Made by a program: the position numbers and the translations under genes
In this document: piece by piece, positions 43,577 to 51,925 of the stretch
How positions within the stretch are numbered: the first letter of the stretch is position 1
Layout: every line of letters begins with the position of its first letter
The notes under the pieces: model-generated
The model's database searches: none
Seen by the model: only the letters and a program-made list of their open reading frames with translations
What the model was told of the DNA's origin: nothing
Source: Deltaproteobacteria bacterium
GTDB lineage: Bacteria; Desulfobacterota; Desulfobacteria; Desulfobacterales; JAHEIW01
Length of the DNA stretch: 64,000 nucleotides
NCBI GenBank assembly: GCA_024639185.1
Contig: JAHEIW010000004.1
Location: forward strand, 1 to 64,000
Direction: 5' to 3'

Positions 43577-44671
43577 ATGAAAACACTGCTTAAGATTATA
43601 GTCGGATTGGTTATTCTGGCGGTTTTTGCCGGAACACTGGCATTTTTGTACAACAAGTCCCGCAAAAAGACCGTTTTTTTTAAAACGGCAACGCCGCTGA
43701 TGACCACTATCATCAAAAAGGCGGTGGCCACCGGCTCGATTGTGCCCCGCAAGGAAATCGAGATCAAACCCCAGGTCTCCGGAGTGGTTAAAAAAATCCA
43801 CGTTGAGGCCGGCGACCGGGTCAAAGAGGGTGATTTGCTCGCCAAAGTTGAGATTATTCCCAACCTGGTGAATTTAAATAAAGCCGAATCGCGCCTCAAG
43901 ATCGCCCGAATCCAACTGGCGGATACCCAAAGATCATGCGACCGCCGCCGCAAACTGTTTAAAAAAGGAATTATTGCCGAGTCTGAATTGCAGCAATATG
44001 AAGTGGCCTACGACAGCGCCCGAGAAGAACTGGTCGCCGCCGAAACCAATCTGGAGTTGGTCAAGGAAGGCATTGCCAAAACCATGGGAACGACCACCAA
44101 TACCCTCATTCGATCCACCATTGATGGCATGGTGCTGGATGTACCGGTGGAAGTCGGCAAATTTGTCATCGAAACCAACAATTTTAATGCGGGCACCACC
44201 ATTGCCTCGGTGGCTGACATGGGTGAGATGATTTTCGAGGGTCAGGTCGATGAATCCGAAGTGGGCAAAATCAAGCCGGGCATGGATTTGATCCTGACAG
44301 TCGGCGCCATTGAACAAGAAGCCTTTGATGCAACACTGGAATATATCTCACCCAAGGGGGTGGAGGAAAAAGGTGCTATTCAATTTGAAGTCAGGGCCAA
44401 TGTAAAGCTCAAAAAATCACATTTTTTAAGAGCGGGCTACAGCGCCAATGCCGATATTGTGCTGGATCGCAGGGATAATGTACTGGCCATCAATGAAAGC
44501 CTGTTGCAGTTTGACGGCGACAGGCCCTTTGTGGAAGTGGCCAGCGGGCGGCAGCAGTTTGAAAAACGCCGCATTCAAACCGGGCTGTCTGACGGCATCA
44601 ACATCGAGATTATCTCCGGATTAGAAAAAGCCGATAAAATCAAGATCTGGGATAAACCCATAAAAAAATAA
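43577..44671 (+). CDS. periplasmic adaptor subunit (HlyD/MacA family)
   Basis: A 364-residue membrane-fusion protein. A single N-terminal helix (IIVGLVILAVFAGTLAFLY) anchors it. A lipoyl-like half (SGVVKKIHVEAGDRVKEGDLLAKVE), a coiled-coil hairpin (residues ~105-175, ADTQRSCDRRRKLFKKGIIAESEL), the second lipoyl half (TIDGMVLDVPVEVGKFV), then beta-barrel (VDESEVGKIKPGMDL) and membrane-proximal domains follow. It would link the permeases to an outer-membrane TolC-like channel, which is not in the window. Its position last in the operon is unusual, as macA usually precedes macB. Confidence 0.92.
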   Translation: MKTLLKIIVGLVILAVFAGTLAFLYNKSRKKTVFFKTATPLMTTIIKKAVATGSIVPRKEIEIKPQVSGVVKKIHVEAGDRVKEGDLLAKVEIIPNLVNLNKAESRLKIARIQLADTQRSCDRRRKLFKKGIIAESELQQYEVAYDSAREELVAAETNLELVKEGIAKTMGTTTNTLIRSTIDGMVLDVPVEVGKFVIETNNFNAGTTIASVADMGEMIFEGQVDESEVGKIKPGMDLILTVGAIEQEAFDATLEYISPKGVEEKGAIQFEVRANVKLKKSHFLRAGYSANADIVLDRRDNVLAINESLLQFDGDRPFVEVASGRQQFEKRRIQTGLSDGINIEIISGLEKADKIKIWDKPIKK

Positions 44672-44877
44672 ACCCACTCCGCAGACATTTATCGTCTTTT
44701 CTGCGAGCGTATTATTGGCATTTATTGCCGATTGAAATGACAATATTTGTAATTTTCCCGCCTTTTGATTTTTCTGAAGATCTTTATCCTTTCGTAATCA
44801 CACAATAAAATTAAAGTTTAGCTTGATGGTATAATTTTTGCTCCTAATTCATGTCAGCTTTGTTTTCGAGGTGAATT

Positions 44878-45111
44878 ATGAATAAAAATAGATTGCTGGG
44901 TATCGGTCTGACATTTCTGATAATTGCGTTTATTTTTATTCAACCCGCCTATGTCGGTCCGGGCAGTAAAATTGCCAAGGCCGTCCTGTCCTCATTCTGG
45001 GGCCTGCTTTTTTCAATCGTATTTACCTTCACGTGCTTGCCTCTGTCCATATACCAGTATATTATCGGCACACGGCAAGAGCAGCAGCTGCTGAAAAACC
45101 TGCGCAATTAA
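44878..45111 (+). CDS. small two-helix membrane protein
   Basis: A 77-residue product, ATG 44878 preceded by CGAGGTG. Two hydrophobic helices: LLGIGLTFLIIAFIFIQPAYVG and VLSSFWGLLFSIVFTFTCLPLSIYQYIIG. It has a short basic tail. The family is not recognised. The AT-rich 44672-44877 gap before it contains GCTTGATGGTATAATTTTTG, a possible -10. Confidence 0.65.
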   Translation: MNKNRLLGIGLTFLIIAFIFIQPAYVGPGSKIAKAVLSSFWGLLFSIVFTFTCLPLSIYQYIIGTRQEQQLLKNLRN

Positions 45112-45128
45112 ATAAAACAAAAAAATTG

Positions 45129-45172
45129 TTGACAAAAGATTTATTTGTTTTATAATTCGAAATATGTCGAAT
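45129..45172 (+). promoter_or_regulatory. arsR promoter with ArsR-type operator
   Basis: TTGACA (45129-45134), 16-base spacer and TATAAT (45151-45156) form a near-consensus sigma-70 promoter. ATTCGA-AATATG-TCGAAT (45155-45172), a perfect 6-bp inverted repeat, overlaps the -10 and the ATG, and its sequence recurs at 45507-45524 before arsM. Autorepression by the ArsR encoded here is the simplest reading. Confidence 0.8.
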
Positions 45173-45478
45173 AATGAAAAAAAGTTCAAGCGCTACGCCG
45201 CCATTTTCAAGGCGCTGTCCAATCCCAACCGCCTGAAAATTTTCTTTAGTCTGGCCACCTGCTGTAAACCGGGCACCATCGGTATATTTGAACCTGACAA
45301 CACCGCCTGCGTGGGTGATATCGGTAAGGACCTGGATATCGTTCCATCTACGGTTTCGCATCATATCAAAGAGTTACGACTGGCTGGATTAATTAAAACC
45401 CAGCGCAAGGGGCAGAACATAGAGTGCTGGGTAGATCCAGAAATACTGGAGGAGCTGAAATATTTTTTTTCGTTTTAG
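45164..45478 (+). CDS. arsR: ArsR-family metalloregulator
   Basis: A 104-residue winged-helix repressor: FKALSNPNRLKIFFSLATCCKPG, an N-terminal region with a CC pair, and the recognition helix DIGKDLDIVPSTVSHHIKELRLAGLIKTQRKGQNIECWV. ArsR proteins bind As(III) through Cys groups, and CC near residue 32 with a third Cys in NTACVGD is compatible with that, though the classical CVCDL is absent. Its operator overlaps its own start. The neighbour is arsM. Confidence 0.9.
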   Translation: MSNNEKKFKRYAAIFKALSNPNRLKIFFSLATCCKPGTIGIFEPDNTACVGDIGKDLDIVPSTVSHHIKELRLAGLIKTQRKGQNIECWVDPEILEELKYFFSF

Positions 45479-45506
45479 CCGCGAGTGCTATTTTTTTGGG
45501 ACAAAT

Positions 45507-45524
45507 ATTCGATAGTTGTCGAAA
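45507..45524 (+). promoter_or_regulatory. second ArsR-type operator upstream of arsM
   Basis: ATTCGA-TAGTTG-TCGAAA differs by one base in its right arm from the site overlapping the arsR promoter. It lies 26 bases before the arsM start, so arsM may have its own ArsR-controlled transcript. Confidence 0.65.
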
Positions 45525-45549
45525 TACAAAAACATGGAGGGTAATGTAA

Positions 45550-46353
45550 ATGGAAACAAAAAATTCAGACCAAATTCGCCAGGCAGTCAGAAGCCGATAC
45601 GGTGAAATTGCCAAACAAAAAGGGTCCGGTTGCGGCTGCAGCACTCAATCATCCTGCTGCGGATCGGCCCCGGTATCCATTGAAACCATGTCGCAGGCTT
45701 TCGGGTATACCAAAGAGCAGCTGGACAGTGTTCCCGAAGGCGCCAACATGGGACTGGGCTGCGGCAATCCCCAGGCAATAGCTTCATTGAAGGAAGGCGA
45801 GACGGTATTGGACCTGGGCAGCGGCGGTGGCTTCGATTGTTTTTTGGCGGCCAAATCGGTGGGGAAATCCGGCCGTATTATTGGTGTGGACATGACGGCC
45901 GACATGGTCAGCAAGGCGCGCCAAAATGCCGAAAAACTGGGCGCTGATAATGTTGAGTTCCGGCTGGGTGAGATTGAGCACCTGCCGGTATCCGATGCCA
46001 GTGTAGATGTGATTATCTCCAACTGCGTCATCAATCTTTCTCCTGATAAAATGAATGTCTTCCGGGAAGCCTTGCGGGTGCTCAAACCCGGTGGGCGCCT
46101 GGCGGTTCTGGATGTGGTGGCCCTGCAAACCCTGCCGCTTGAAATCAAAAACGATATAGCGCTGATATCCGGTTGCGTCGGGGGCACCGCAGAAATCGAA
46201 GTTATCAAAACGTTGCTCACCGAAGCCGGCTTTGAAGATATCAAGATACAACCCAAGGCTGAGAGCCGTGACAGTATCCGGGAGTGGTTTCCGGGAAAGA
46301 ATCTGGAAGAATATGTGGCCTCGGCCACGATTGAGGCAAAAAGACCGCTATAA
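45550..46353 (+). CDS. arsM: arsenite S-adenosylmethionine methyltransferase
   Basis: Methylates As(III), allowing volatilisation or detoxification. The 267-residue protein has an N-terminal Cys-rich stretch (GCGCSTQSSCCGSA), SAM motif I VLDLGSGGGFDCFLAA, and the three As-binding Cys of the ArsM family: C71 (GLGCGNP), C159 (ISNCVINLSPD) and C209 (LISGCVGG). All three are present, so the enzyme should be active. AUG follows GGAGGGTAATGTAA. The C-terminal ArsM sub-domain (KAESRDSIREWFPGKNLEEYVASATIEA) is complete. Neighbours downstream are Cys-rich redox-type proteins, as in other deltaproteobacterial arsM clusters. Confidence 0.95.
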   Translation: METKNSDQIRQAVRSRYGEIAKQKGSGCGCSTQSSCCGSAPVSIETMSQAFGYTKEQLDSVPEGANMGLGCGNPQAIASLKEGETVLDLGSGGGFDCFLAAKSVGKSGRIIGVDMTADMVSKARQNAEKLGADNVEFRLGEIEHLPVSDASVDVIISNCVINLSPDKMNVFREALRVLKPGGRLAVLDVVALQTLPLEIKNDIALISGCVGGTAEIEVIKTLLTEAGFEDIKIQPKAESRDSIREWFPGKNLEEYVASATIEAKRPL

Positions 46354-46500
46354 GTCTCACGCAAACCCGCCCGCCTCGCCTGCCCTCGGCCATGAGCTCA
46401 GGGTCGAATGACTCGGGCCGAATGGAGCGGCTCGCGATGGCGGGCGTGGGACGCAAAGTCGCAAAGAAAAGCTAAATAAAAAGGTTTAGGAGAATAGAAA

Positions 46501-47043
46501 TTGAATACAATAAAAGTGTCTCCGGAAATTATGTTGCCGGAAGGAGATGAGTGGATAGCGCGTGTCAGGGAAAAAGCCTTTGAAAATATGAAACGCTATG
46601 ACGGCTGTGCGCAGGTGATTGTAGATGCCTTCATGCAGGAATGGGGCATACACGATCCCCTGGTAACGCGATCCGCCACCGCCTTTTTAGGCGGCATGCT
46701 GTCCTCCTATACCTGTGGTGTGCACGTGGCGGGTTTGATGGTCCTGGGGATGATAATCGGTCGCGAAAACATCGAAGAAGGCCTGGACGGGGTTTTTCCC
46801 ATCGCCATTCCAGGGCAGGAACTCGTCGGGCGGCTGAATGCTAAAATCGGCAGCCATTCCTGTAAAGAGTTGACCGGTGTAGATTTTACAGATCTTGACG
46901 CTGCGCTGGCGTTTCATGCATCAAAGGAGCATGAACGCTGCTTTACCCGCGTGGCCGACGGCGCAGAACAAATCGCGCTGTTTATCAAAGAGCTCGACCA
47001 AAAAGGTGAGTTGTTCAGTTCGAATAATTTTTCATTGGAGTAA
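46501..47043 (+). CDS. C_GCAxxG_C_C family protein (putative redox/metal protein)
   Basis: A 180-residue protein of the C_GCAxxG_C_C family (PF09719), named after its four spaced Cys. Here these are C36 (YDGCAQV), C72 (YTCGVHVAG), C121 (HSCKEL) and C147 (HERCFTRV). Members are probably thiol or metal cofactor proteins of anaerobes, but no reaction is proven. The start is TTG 46501, 10 bases after AGGAG. The 150 bases before it carry GC-rich inverted ends (CCCGCCCGCC...GGCGGGCGTGGG). Co-orientation with arsM suggests a role in arsenic handling, which is inferred. Confidence 0.85.
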   Translation: MNTIKVSPEIMLPEGDEWIARVREKAFENMKRYDGCAQVIVDAFMQEWGIHDPLVTRSATAFLGGMLSSYTCGVHVAGLMVLGMIIGRENIEEGLDGVFPIAIPGQELVGRLNAKIGSHSCKELTGVDFTDLDAALAFHASKEHERCFTRVADGAEQIALFIKELDQKGELFSSNNFSLE

Positions 47044-47161
47044 TGGAGTAATTGGATAAGCGATTGCGGATTGCAGATTGTAATATCAGACGTAATGCAT
47101 TTTTAAAACCCGAAATCTTGTTAGCTCAAGCACTATAACCATTTTAAGGAGGTACCAGCAA

Positions 47162-47497
47162 ATGAAATCCTTTACCAAAGGTTTGGAAACAGAAACCCAA
47201 TTACTCGTTGCTATAGGCGCGGCGGTGGCTTCGGGCTGCATTCCCTGTCTGGAAAGCATTACCGGAATGGCTCGTGCTGAAAATATCGATGAAAAAAAGA
47301 TGCGGGCGGCTGCCATTATCGGCCAGTTCGTCAAAGACCAGCCGGCGGGTCATATGAAGGCCAAATCAGATGAGCTTTTGGGAACTCATCTCCAGTCGGC
47401 GTCAAATCAAGTCGAGTGCCCGGCGGAATCAAAGAAGACACCAGCGGCACCTAATGAAGACAGCAATGATGCCGGAAGGGCATGCAATTGCTCATAA
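47162..47497 (+). CDS. AhpD-like carboxymuconolactone decarboxylase family protein
   Basis: A 111-residue protein. AIGAAVASGCIPCLESI is an AhpD-like CxxC (C26, C29) at the start of the CMD helix bundle (PF02627). The C-terminal part is an unusual polar tail (ESKKTPAAPNEDSNDAGRACNCS) ending in a second Cys pair. ATG 47162 follows AAGGAGGTACC. In the arsM context a role as thiol reductant for the methyltransferase is plausible but not shown. Confidence 0.8.
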   Translation: MKSFTKGLETETQLLVAIGAAVASGCIPCLESITGMARAENIDEKKMRAAAIIGQFVKDQPAGHMKAKSDELLGTHLQSASNQVECPAESKKTPAAPNEDSNDAGRACNCS

Positions 47498-47563
47498 CCA
47501 TGCCCCATAGGCTATACGGATAAAGCTGAGTGGACCTCTGCTTTTAAAAATTCTGCGTTTGAA

Positions 47564-47806
47564 TTAACCCACAATGCGCAAAGCCAGATAGGGCACCAGG
47601 TTGAGCATGACAACCGCTGTTTTAAAAATGGCCATGCCGCTGTAATGAATGGCATCAAACTTTTCAACAGAGATCTTAAACCATTTACTGTGAAGACCAT
47701 ACATCCAATCGTGGGCACCGATAAAAAAGAAAAGCCACAAAAGCAATAACCCCCAGTTTATAACGGTACACCAAGCCAGCATGCCACGCACTACTTCTAG
47801 TGTCAT
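47564..47806 (-). CDS. DUF6868-like small membrane protein
   Basis: From ATG 47806 (GGAGAAG before it) the product is 80 residues: a first helix (LAWCTVINWGLLLLWLFFFI), a loop AHDWMYGLHSKWFKISVEKFDAIHYSGMAI, and a second helix (FKTAVVMLNLVPYLALRIV). The layout matches the DUF6868 family of short inner-membrane proteins. The function is unknown. It converges with the arsenic cluster and is probably not part of it. Confidence 0.75.
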   Translation of the reverse strand: MTLEVVRGMLAWCTVINWGLLLLWLFFFIGAHDWMYGLHSKWFKISVEKFDAIHYSGMAIFKTAVVMLNLVPYLALRIVG

Positions 47807-48088
47807 TTTTCTTCTCCTTTGGTTCAGAAATTTCAGCCTTAAAGACATTTATGTTGTTTTAAACCCAAAACGCAAATGATTATTTCTGATCAAGCAACAA
47901 GATGGCCATCATACCTGCTAAATGCCCCAGATAGGGGTTATTTCCCGCATTAATCGCAGCCTTAATTTTTTTGCCTATAATCAATAAACCATTTAATATC
48001 AATATATTATAGAATTCATTCATCCAATTTCCCACGCTGGCAGGAAACTTGCGTCGGTTATAACCGAAACTTAAACAGGAAAAAACAA

Positions 48089-48703
48089 ATGTCGCGTTAT
48101 ATTGAAAGAAGAGCTGGAGCGCGCGTTGCGTTTAAGTCTCCGCTTAAATTAAAAAATTTAAAAAGCGGCACATTTAGCAATGCCCGTATGGTGAACTATT
48201 GCGATAATGGTTTGTATTTTGAGTCCAACAGTATCCTGGCAGAGGACACCGAGATCATCCTGGGGATCGAAAATTCACCCTATTCAAATGGTTCGGATGT
48301 CATTGACGTGTATCGGGCGAGAATCCTGTGGCGGAAACGTGTTCAATCCAATTTTTACAATTACGGCTATGGCGCCCAATTATTAGCGGATTCGAGTGAA
48401 AATATGGACGTCAACGGTGGCCGGAATATGAGAAAACACCCCAGATGGACCTGTAACCAAGCGGTCTGTTTTCTTTCGCACAATCAACAGCATCAGGGTG
48501 TCGTGAAAAATGTTTGCCCCAACGGCCTTTTTATTGAAACCCCTGAGGCCCTGTCTGTGGGTCAAACCATAGAATTGAAGCTACCAGACCACAAAACGGA
48601 TTCGATGAAGTTGCTGATCGGTGAAATCGTGCGGACAGGCCCGGGTGGTGTTGGCATCCGAGTAAGCAAAATTTGTGATGCAAATGGGCAAAAGTCCACT
48701 TGA
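48089..48703 (+). CDS. tandem PilZ-domain protein
   Basis: A 204-residue protein with two PilZ-like modules (PF07238). The first begins ERRAGARVAFKSPLKLK and has the beta-strand pattern but no complete c-di-GMP switch (the Arg-Arg pair is RRAGAR). The second begins RKHPRWTCNQAVCFL and ends GPGGVGIRVSKI, with NVCPNGLFIETP matching the D/NxSxxGxxxxT position. It probably reads c-di-GMP levels or is a structural relative. It converges with the phosphatase gene. Confidence 0.8.
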   Translation: MSRYIERRAGARVAFKSPLKLKNLKSGTFSNARMVNYCDNGLYFESNSILAEDTEIILGIENSPYSNGSDVIDVYRARILWRKRVQSNFYNYGYGAQLLADSSENMDVNGGRNMRKHPRWTCNQAVCFLSHNQQHQGVVKNVCPNGLFIETPEALSVGQTIELKLPDHKTDSMKLLIGEIVRTGPGGVGIRVSKICDANGQKST

Positions 48704-48746
48704 GCGCCTCAGCAAGTTAATCTGCTGCTATTGCCCGGCTGGAATT

Positions 48747-50354
48747 TTAGGGTTTCTTAATTTTTATGATAACCAGGGTAATATCGTCCTCTGTTTTTTG
48801 ACCTTCGGTGAATTGATTGATTTCATTGAAAACGGCATTGAGGATATCATCGGCTCCTGCTGTAGCGGTTTGGCGAATGATCTCTTTAAAGCGCTGTTTA
48901 CCGAACATTGCGCCCTTTTTATTAAACGCTTCCCAGATGCCGTCGGTACCGATGGCGATGATCTGTCCGTTTGTGAGGCCCTCGTGGCGGTTTTCAATGT
49001 ATTTAAAAGCGTCATTGACCCCCAGCGCCACACCCGTGCCTTTTAATTCCTCGAATGTGTCCTGCCGCGGATCGTATAAAAGGGCCGGATCATGACCGGC
49101 GCGCACCCAAACGATGCGGTCTTTTTGCGGATCTACAGTTAAATAAAAAAGGGTCATAAAGCGACCGGACTCCAGCACATCATGGGTCAGGTGACTGTTC
49201 ATAGCGCTGACGATTTCTGATATAGTGCCGGGCTGAGAGGCACGCATGCGCAAAAACGCCCGGGCTGAAGTCATCAGCAGGGCGGAGTCCACACCATGGC
49301 CGGTGATGTCACCCACCACGACACTGAAGGGGCCGTCAGGGTTTTCGCGCCGCCACAGAAAATCAAAATAATCCCCGCCGATTTCATCACAGGATACATT
49401 GCGGCCGGCCACATCCAGGCCATGCACATCCGGTTTGCTCTGGGGCAACAGGCTTTTTTGAACCTCGCCGGCCAGTGCCAGAGCTTTTTTATGCTCGGTC
49501 ATATCCGTGACAAACGCCATGTTGCCGATGACTTCTCCCTGATCGCCTCGCAGGGTGCTTCCATGAACTAACATTGGCACATGGCGGCCGTCTTTGGCCA
49601 CCACAGTCCCCTCGAATTGCCGATATTCCTTGGCCAGAATTTCCTCCCGGTTGGCCTGCATAAATTGCCTGAACTCTTCGGAGGCTAAATCCATAGGGGT
49701 TTTACCCAGGATTTCTTCCCGCGAGAAACCGAGCATGCGACAATAGGCCTCGTTGACGTCGATAATGGTCAAATCCTCGTCCATGAGGATAAAGCCCTCC
49801 CCGGCGGTTTCCACAATGCGGCGAAACTTTTCTTCACTTTTGCGCACTTCGTCTTCGGCCAGCTTGCGGCTGGTGATATCCACCAGCAGGCCCTGGTTAA
49901 ATATTTTGTTGCCTTCTTCATCACGTACCACCGAGGTCTGGTCTTCTACCCAGCGGATCTGGCCGTCTTTGGTCATTGTCCGGTAAAACTGAGTATATTC
50001 TTCCGCATCTTCTTCTGCGTACTGCTGAATTTCTTCAGCGACGCGATCCATGTCGTCGGGATGGACGATTTCTCGGAAAAGAATTTTTTCCTCGACAAAG
50101 TCACTGGGGGTATATCCCATCTGCCGGATGTTATCGGAAACATATACCAGACGGGGTTTTTCGCCGGCCATCCGGCGAAACAGGACGACCGGGCTGTTAT
50201 CGATGATCACCTTTGCCAGCCGAAGTTCTTCTTCGGCGCTGTTATGCAATTTGCATTCTTTTTCATACGAATTCGTTTGCTCCTCTATATTCTTTTTAAG
50301 AGCCTTTAATTCCCTGATGAGTTCGTCTTTGGTTTTGTCTTGGTCGGATGTCAT
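48747..50354 (-). CDS. PAS-PAS-SpoIIE (PP2C) phosphatase
   Basis: A 535-residue signalling phosphatase. An N-terminal coiled coil (LKALKKNIEEQTNSYEKECKLHNSAEEELRL) precedes two PAS/PAC modules (ending GLLVDITSRKLAE and AFVTDMTEHKKA). The C-terminal SpoIIE/RsbU domain has the metal-binding DEIGGDYFDFLW, VGDITGHGVDSALLM and IAIGTDGIWEAFN...EDDITLVIIKI. It would dephosphorylate an anti-sigma-factor antagonist. No sigma factor or antagonist gene is adjacent. ATG 50354 is preferred to TTG 50363. Confidence 0.92.
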   Translation of the reverse strand: MTSDQDKTKDELIRELKALKKNIEEQTNSYEKECKLHNSAEEELRLAKVIIDNSPVVLFRRMAGEKPRLVYVSDNIRQMGYTPSDFVEEKILFREIVHPDDMDRVAEEIQQYAEEDAEEYTQFYRTMTKDGQIRWVEDQTSVVRDEEGNKIFNQGLLVDITSRKLAEDEVRKSEEKFRRIVETAGEGFILMDEDLTIIDVNEAYCRMLGFSREEILGKTPMDLASEEFRQFMQANREEILAKEYRQFEGTVVAKDGRHVPMLVHGSTLRGDQGEVIGNMAFVTDMTEHKKALALAGEVQKSLLPQSKPDVHGLDVAGRNVSCDEIGGDYFDFLWRRENPDGPFSVVVGDITGHGVDSALLMTSARAFLRMRASQPGTISEIVSAMNSHLTHDVLESGRFMTLFYLTVDPQKDRIVWVRAGHDPALLYDPRQDTFEELKGTGVALGVNDAFKYIENRHEGLTNGQIIAIGTDGIWEAFNKKGAMFGKQRFKEIIRQTATAGADDILNAVFNEINQFTEGQKTEDDITLVIIKIKKP

Positions 50355-50520
50355 GTTTCTCAACCCTTCGATTTATAAGATATAAGTGCTTTAAAACTAT
50401 GACCTGCACCTAAGAGCGTCAAGCGTCAAAAAGAAAGTGAAGATGATTACATGTGGATTAAAACACTAAGGATAAAAGACCGAAAAAATATTAGTTCAGT
50501 ACTGCTTTAATATCCTCTTT

Positions 50521-50832
50521 TCAATAATACTTCCGCCATACCGTCAAAGCCGCCATGCCACATCTTAGCCTTGCGATGCCGGTACTCAGAGCGGCACTAA
50601 TGGTCAGCTTAAAAATACTGTCCTCTGAAAAGCCGTCAGCGCGCAAAGCATCAACATCCGTATCGGTGACTTTGTATGCATGCAGGGCAATTTTGTCCAC
50701 ATAGGTCTCAAGCACCTCAAGCAATCGCAGGTCATTTGCCGAAAACCGTCCGAAATGACCAGCAACCTTTTGCTTCACCGCCTGGCGAAGCTGGCTATCG
50801 CTGTGACCAGGGCTGTTGTAAACGTTATCCAA
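50521..50832 (-). CDS. small CMD-like helical protein (AhpD fold without CxxC)
   Basis: A 103-residue protein starting at TTG 50832, 6 bases after AAGGAG. The segment FSEDSIFKLTISAALSTGIARLRCGMAAL matches the C-terminal helix of carboxymuconolactone decarboxylase-like proteins, but the catalytic CxxC is missing. A NemR-like operator box lies upstream, so it is probably controlled by the TetR gene next to it (51043-51624, same strand). The function is unknown. Confidence 0.7.
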   Translation of the reverse strand: MDNVYNSPGHSDSQLRQAVKQKVAGHFGRFSANDLRLLEVLETYVDKIALHAYKVTDTDVDALRADGFSEDSIFKLTISAALSTGIARLRCGMAALTVWRKYY

Positions 50833-50971
50833 TAGATACTCCTTAAAATTGAGTGGTTTTGGGTTCTCTCACTCACATATAATTTTAAAACGCTTCAGCA
50901 ATGGTTCCTGATTTTCATTTTAGTATGGATATGCGGGGGCACTTTTACAATCCCTGCAAAGTAAATTTTAA

Positions 50972-50985
50972 AGACGACCGGTCTA
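50972..50985 (+). promoter_or_regulatory. NemR-like operator upstream of the 50521 gene
   Basis: AGACGACCGGTCTA, the exact reverse complement of the box at 51676-51689. It lies 140 bases upstream of the CMD-like gene, between it and the TetR gene. Confidence 0.75.
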
Positions 50986-51042
50986 ATTGTCGACATCATC
51001 GGCGAAACTCAATATTATGGATTTTAGGTTCAAATTACAGGT

Positions 51043-51624
51043 TCATTTTTTTAAAATATGATCAAAGATAAAGTTGCGATGATTTTTCAGGGGTGTCAGG
51101 CTTTTGGATAGTTTCATCTGGATAATGGCACCGTGCCAGCCGGCGACAATAAAGCTGGCAGTGTCTTTTATATTTAAACTTTTGGGTATTTTACCGTCTT
51201 GCTGAGCTGCTGCCAGAACCTGAGTATGCGCATCGATCATCATATCGATTGATTCTTTGAGTTTTGTGCGAAATTCAGGGCTTAAATCGCCCATTTCCTG
51301 GGCCAAATTGCCTATCGGGCAGCCACCGGAATAGTTTTGGGATTCAAAATGTTCCATGAAAACCGTTAAAAATTGATAAATCCGGTTCAACGGCGATATG
51401 GCGGTGTCAGCGAGTGTTTTGCTGGCAATTTGTGTGAAGTGGTCTGAAAAATAAGCTACAATTGCCAGCCCAAAATCGCTTTTATTCTTGAAATAATTAT
51501 AAAAAGATCCCTTGGGCACACCGGCGGAGGTCAGTATTTCCTGAATACCAGTGTGGTTGAATCCTTTACGATGGATAATGCCAGCGCCGGTCTCTATGAT
51601 CCGGTCTCTGGTATTTAAAGACAT
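51043..51624 (-). CDS. TetR-family regulator, NemR-like
   Basis: A 193-residue repressor. The N-terminal HTH is RIIETGAGIIHRKGFNHTGIQEILTSAGVPKGSFYNYFKNKSDFGLAI. The effector region contains GGCPIGNLAQEMGDLSPEFR; the Cys sits where E. coli NemR has its redox-sensitive Cys106, suggesting sensing of electrophiles or oxidants. The same palindrome, TAGACCGGTCGTCT, occurs just upstream of this gene and upstream of the 50521 gene, so it probably controls itself and that neighbour. Confidence 0.85.
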   Translation of the reverse strand: MSLNTRDRIIETGAGIIHRKGFNHTGIQEILTSAGVPKGSFYNYFKNKSDFGLAIVAYFSDHFTQIASKTLADTAISPLNRIYQFLTVFMEHFESQNYSGGCPIGNLAQEMGDLSPEFRTKLKESIDMMIDAHTQVLAAAQQDGKIPKSLNIKDTASFIVAGWHGAIIQMKLSKSLTPLKNHRNFIFDHILKK

Positions 51625-51675
51625 TTAGTCATCTCCCTTAACAAATAGCTCAAAATATATTTGTTGCTTATAAAA

Positions 51676-51689
51676 TAGACCGGTCGTCT
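51676..51689 (+). promoter_or_regulatory. NemR-like operator upstream of tetR
   Basis: TAGACCGGTCGTCT is GACCGGTC-centred and resembles the known NemR box TAGACC-GGTCTA. It lies 50 bases upstream of the TetR start in its promoter region. See the matching site at 50972. Confidence 0.75.
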
Positions 51690-51925
51690 TGTGATGTCAA
51701 GCATTTTATCCGATTGTAAATATGATTGGTCAGCTGAATCGGGTTCAGACGGAACGGAAATTTGGGGAAAATATACCTAAATCTAAACTGCGATTTGGGA
51801 TCAATGATGCCGTGAGTGTGGGATAAATCGACATATTAGAAACGGCGATTTTCCTAAAAAGACTGACATCATACGTTTTACATACCACTGGCAGACTTAT
51901 TTGCCCACGAATGGTAAACGATCGG

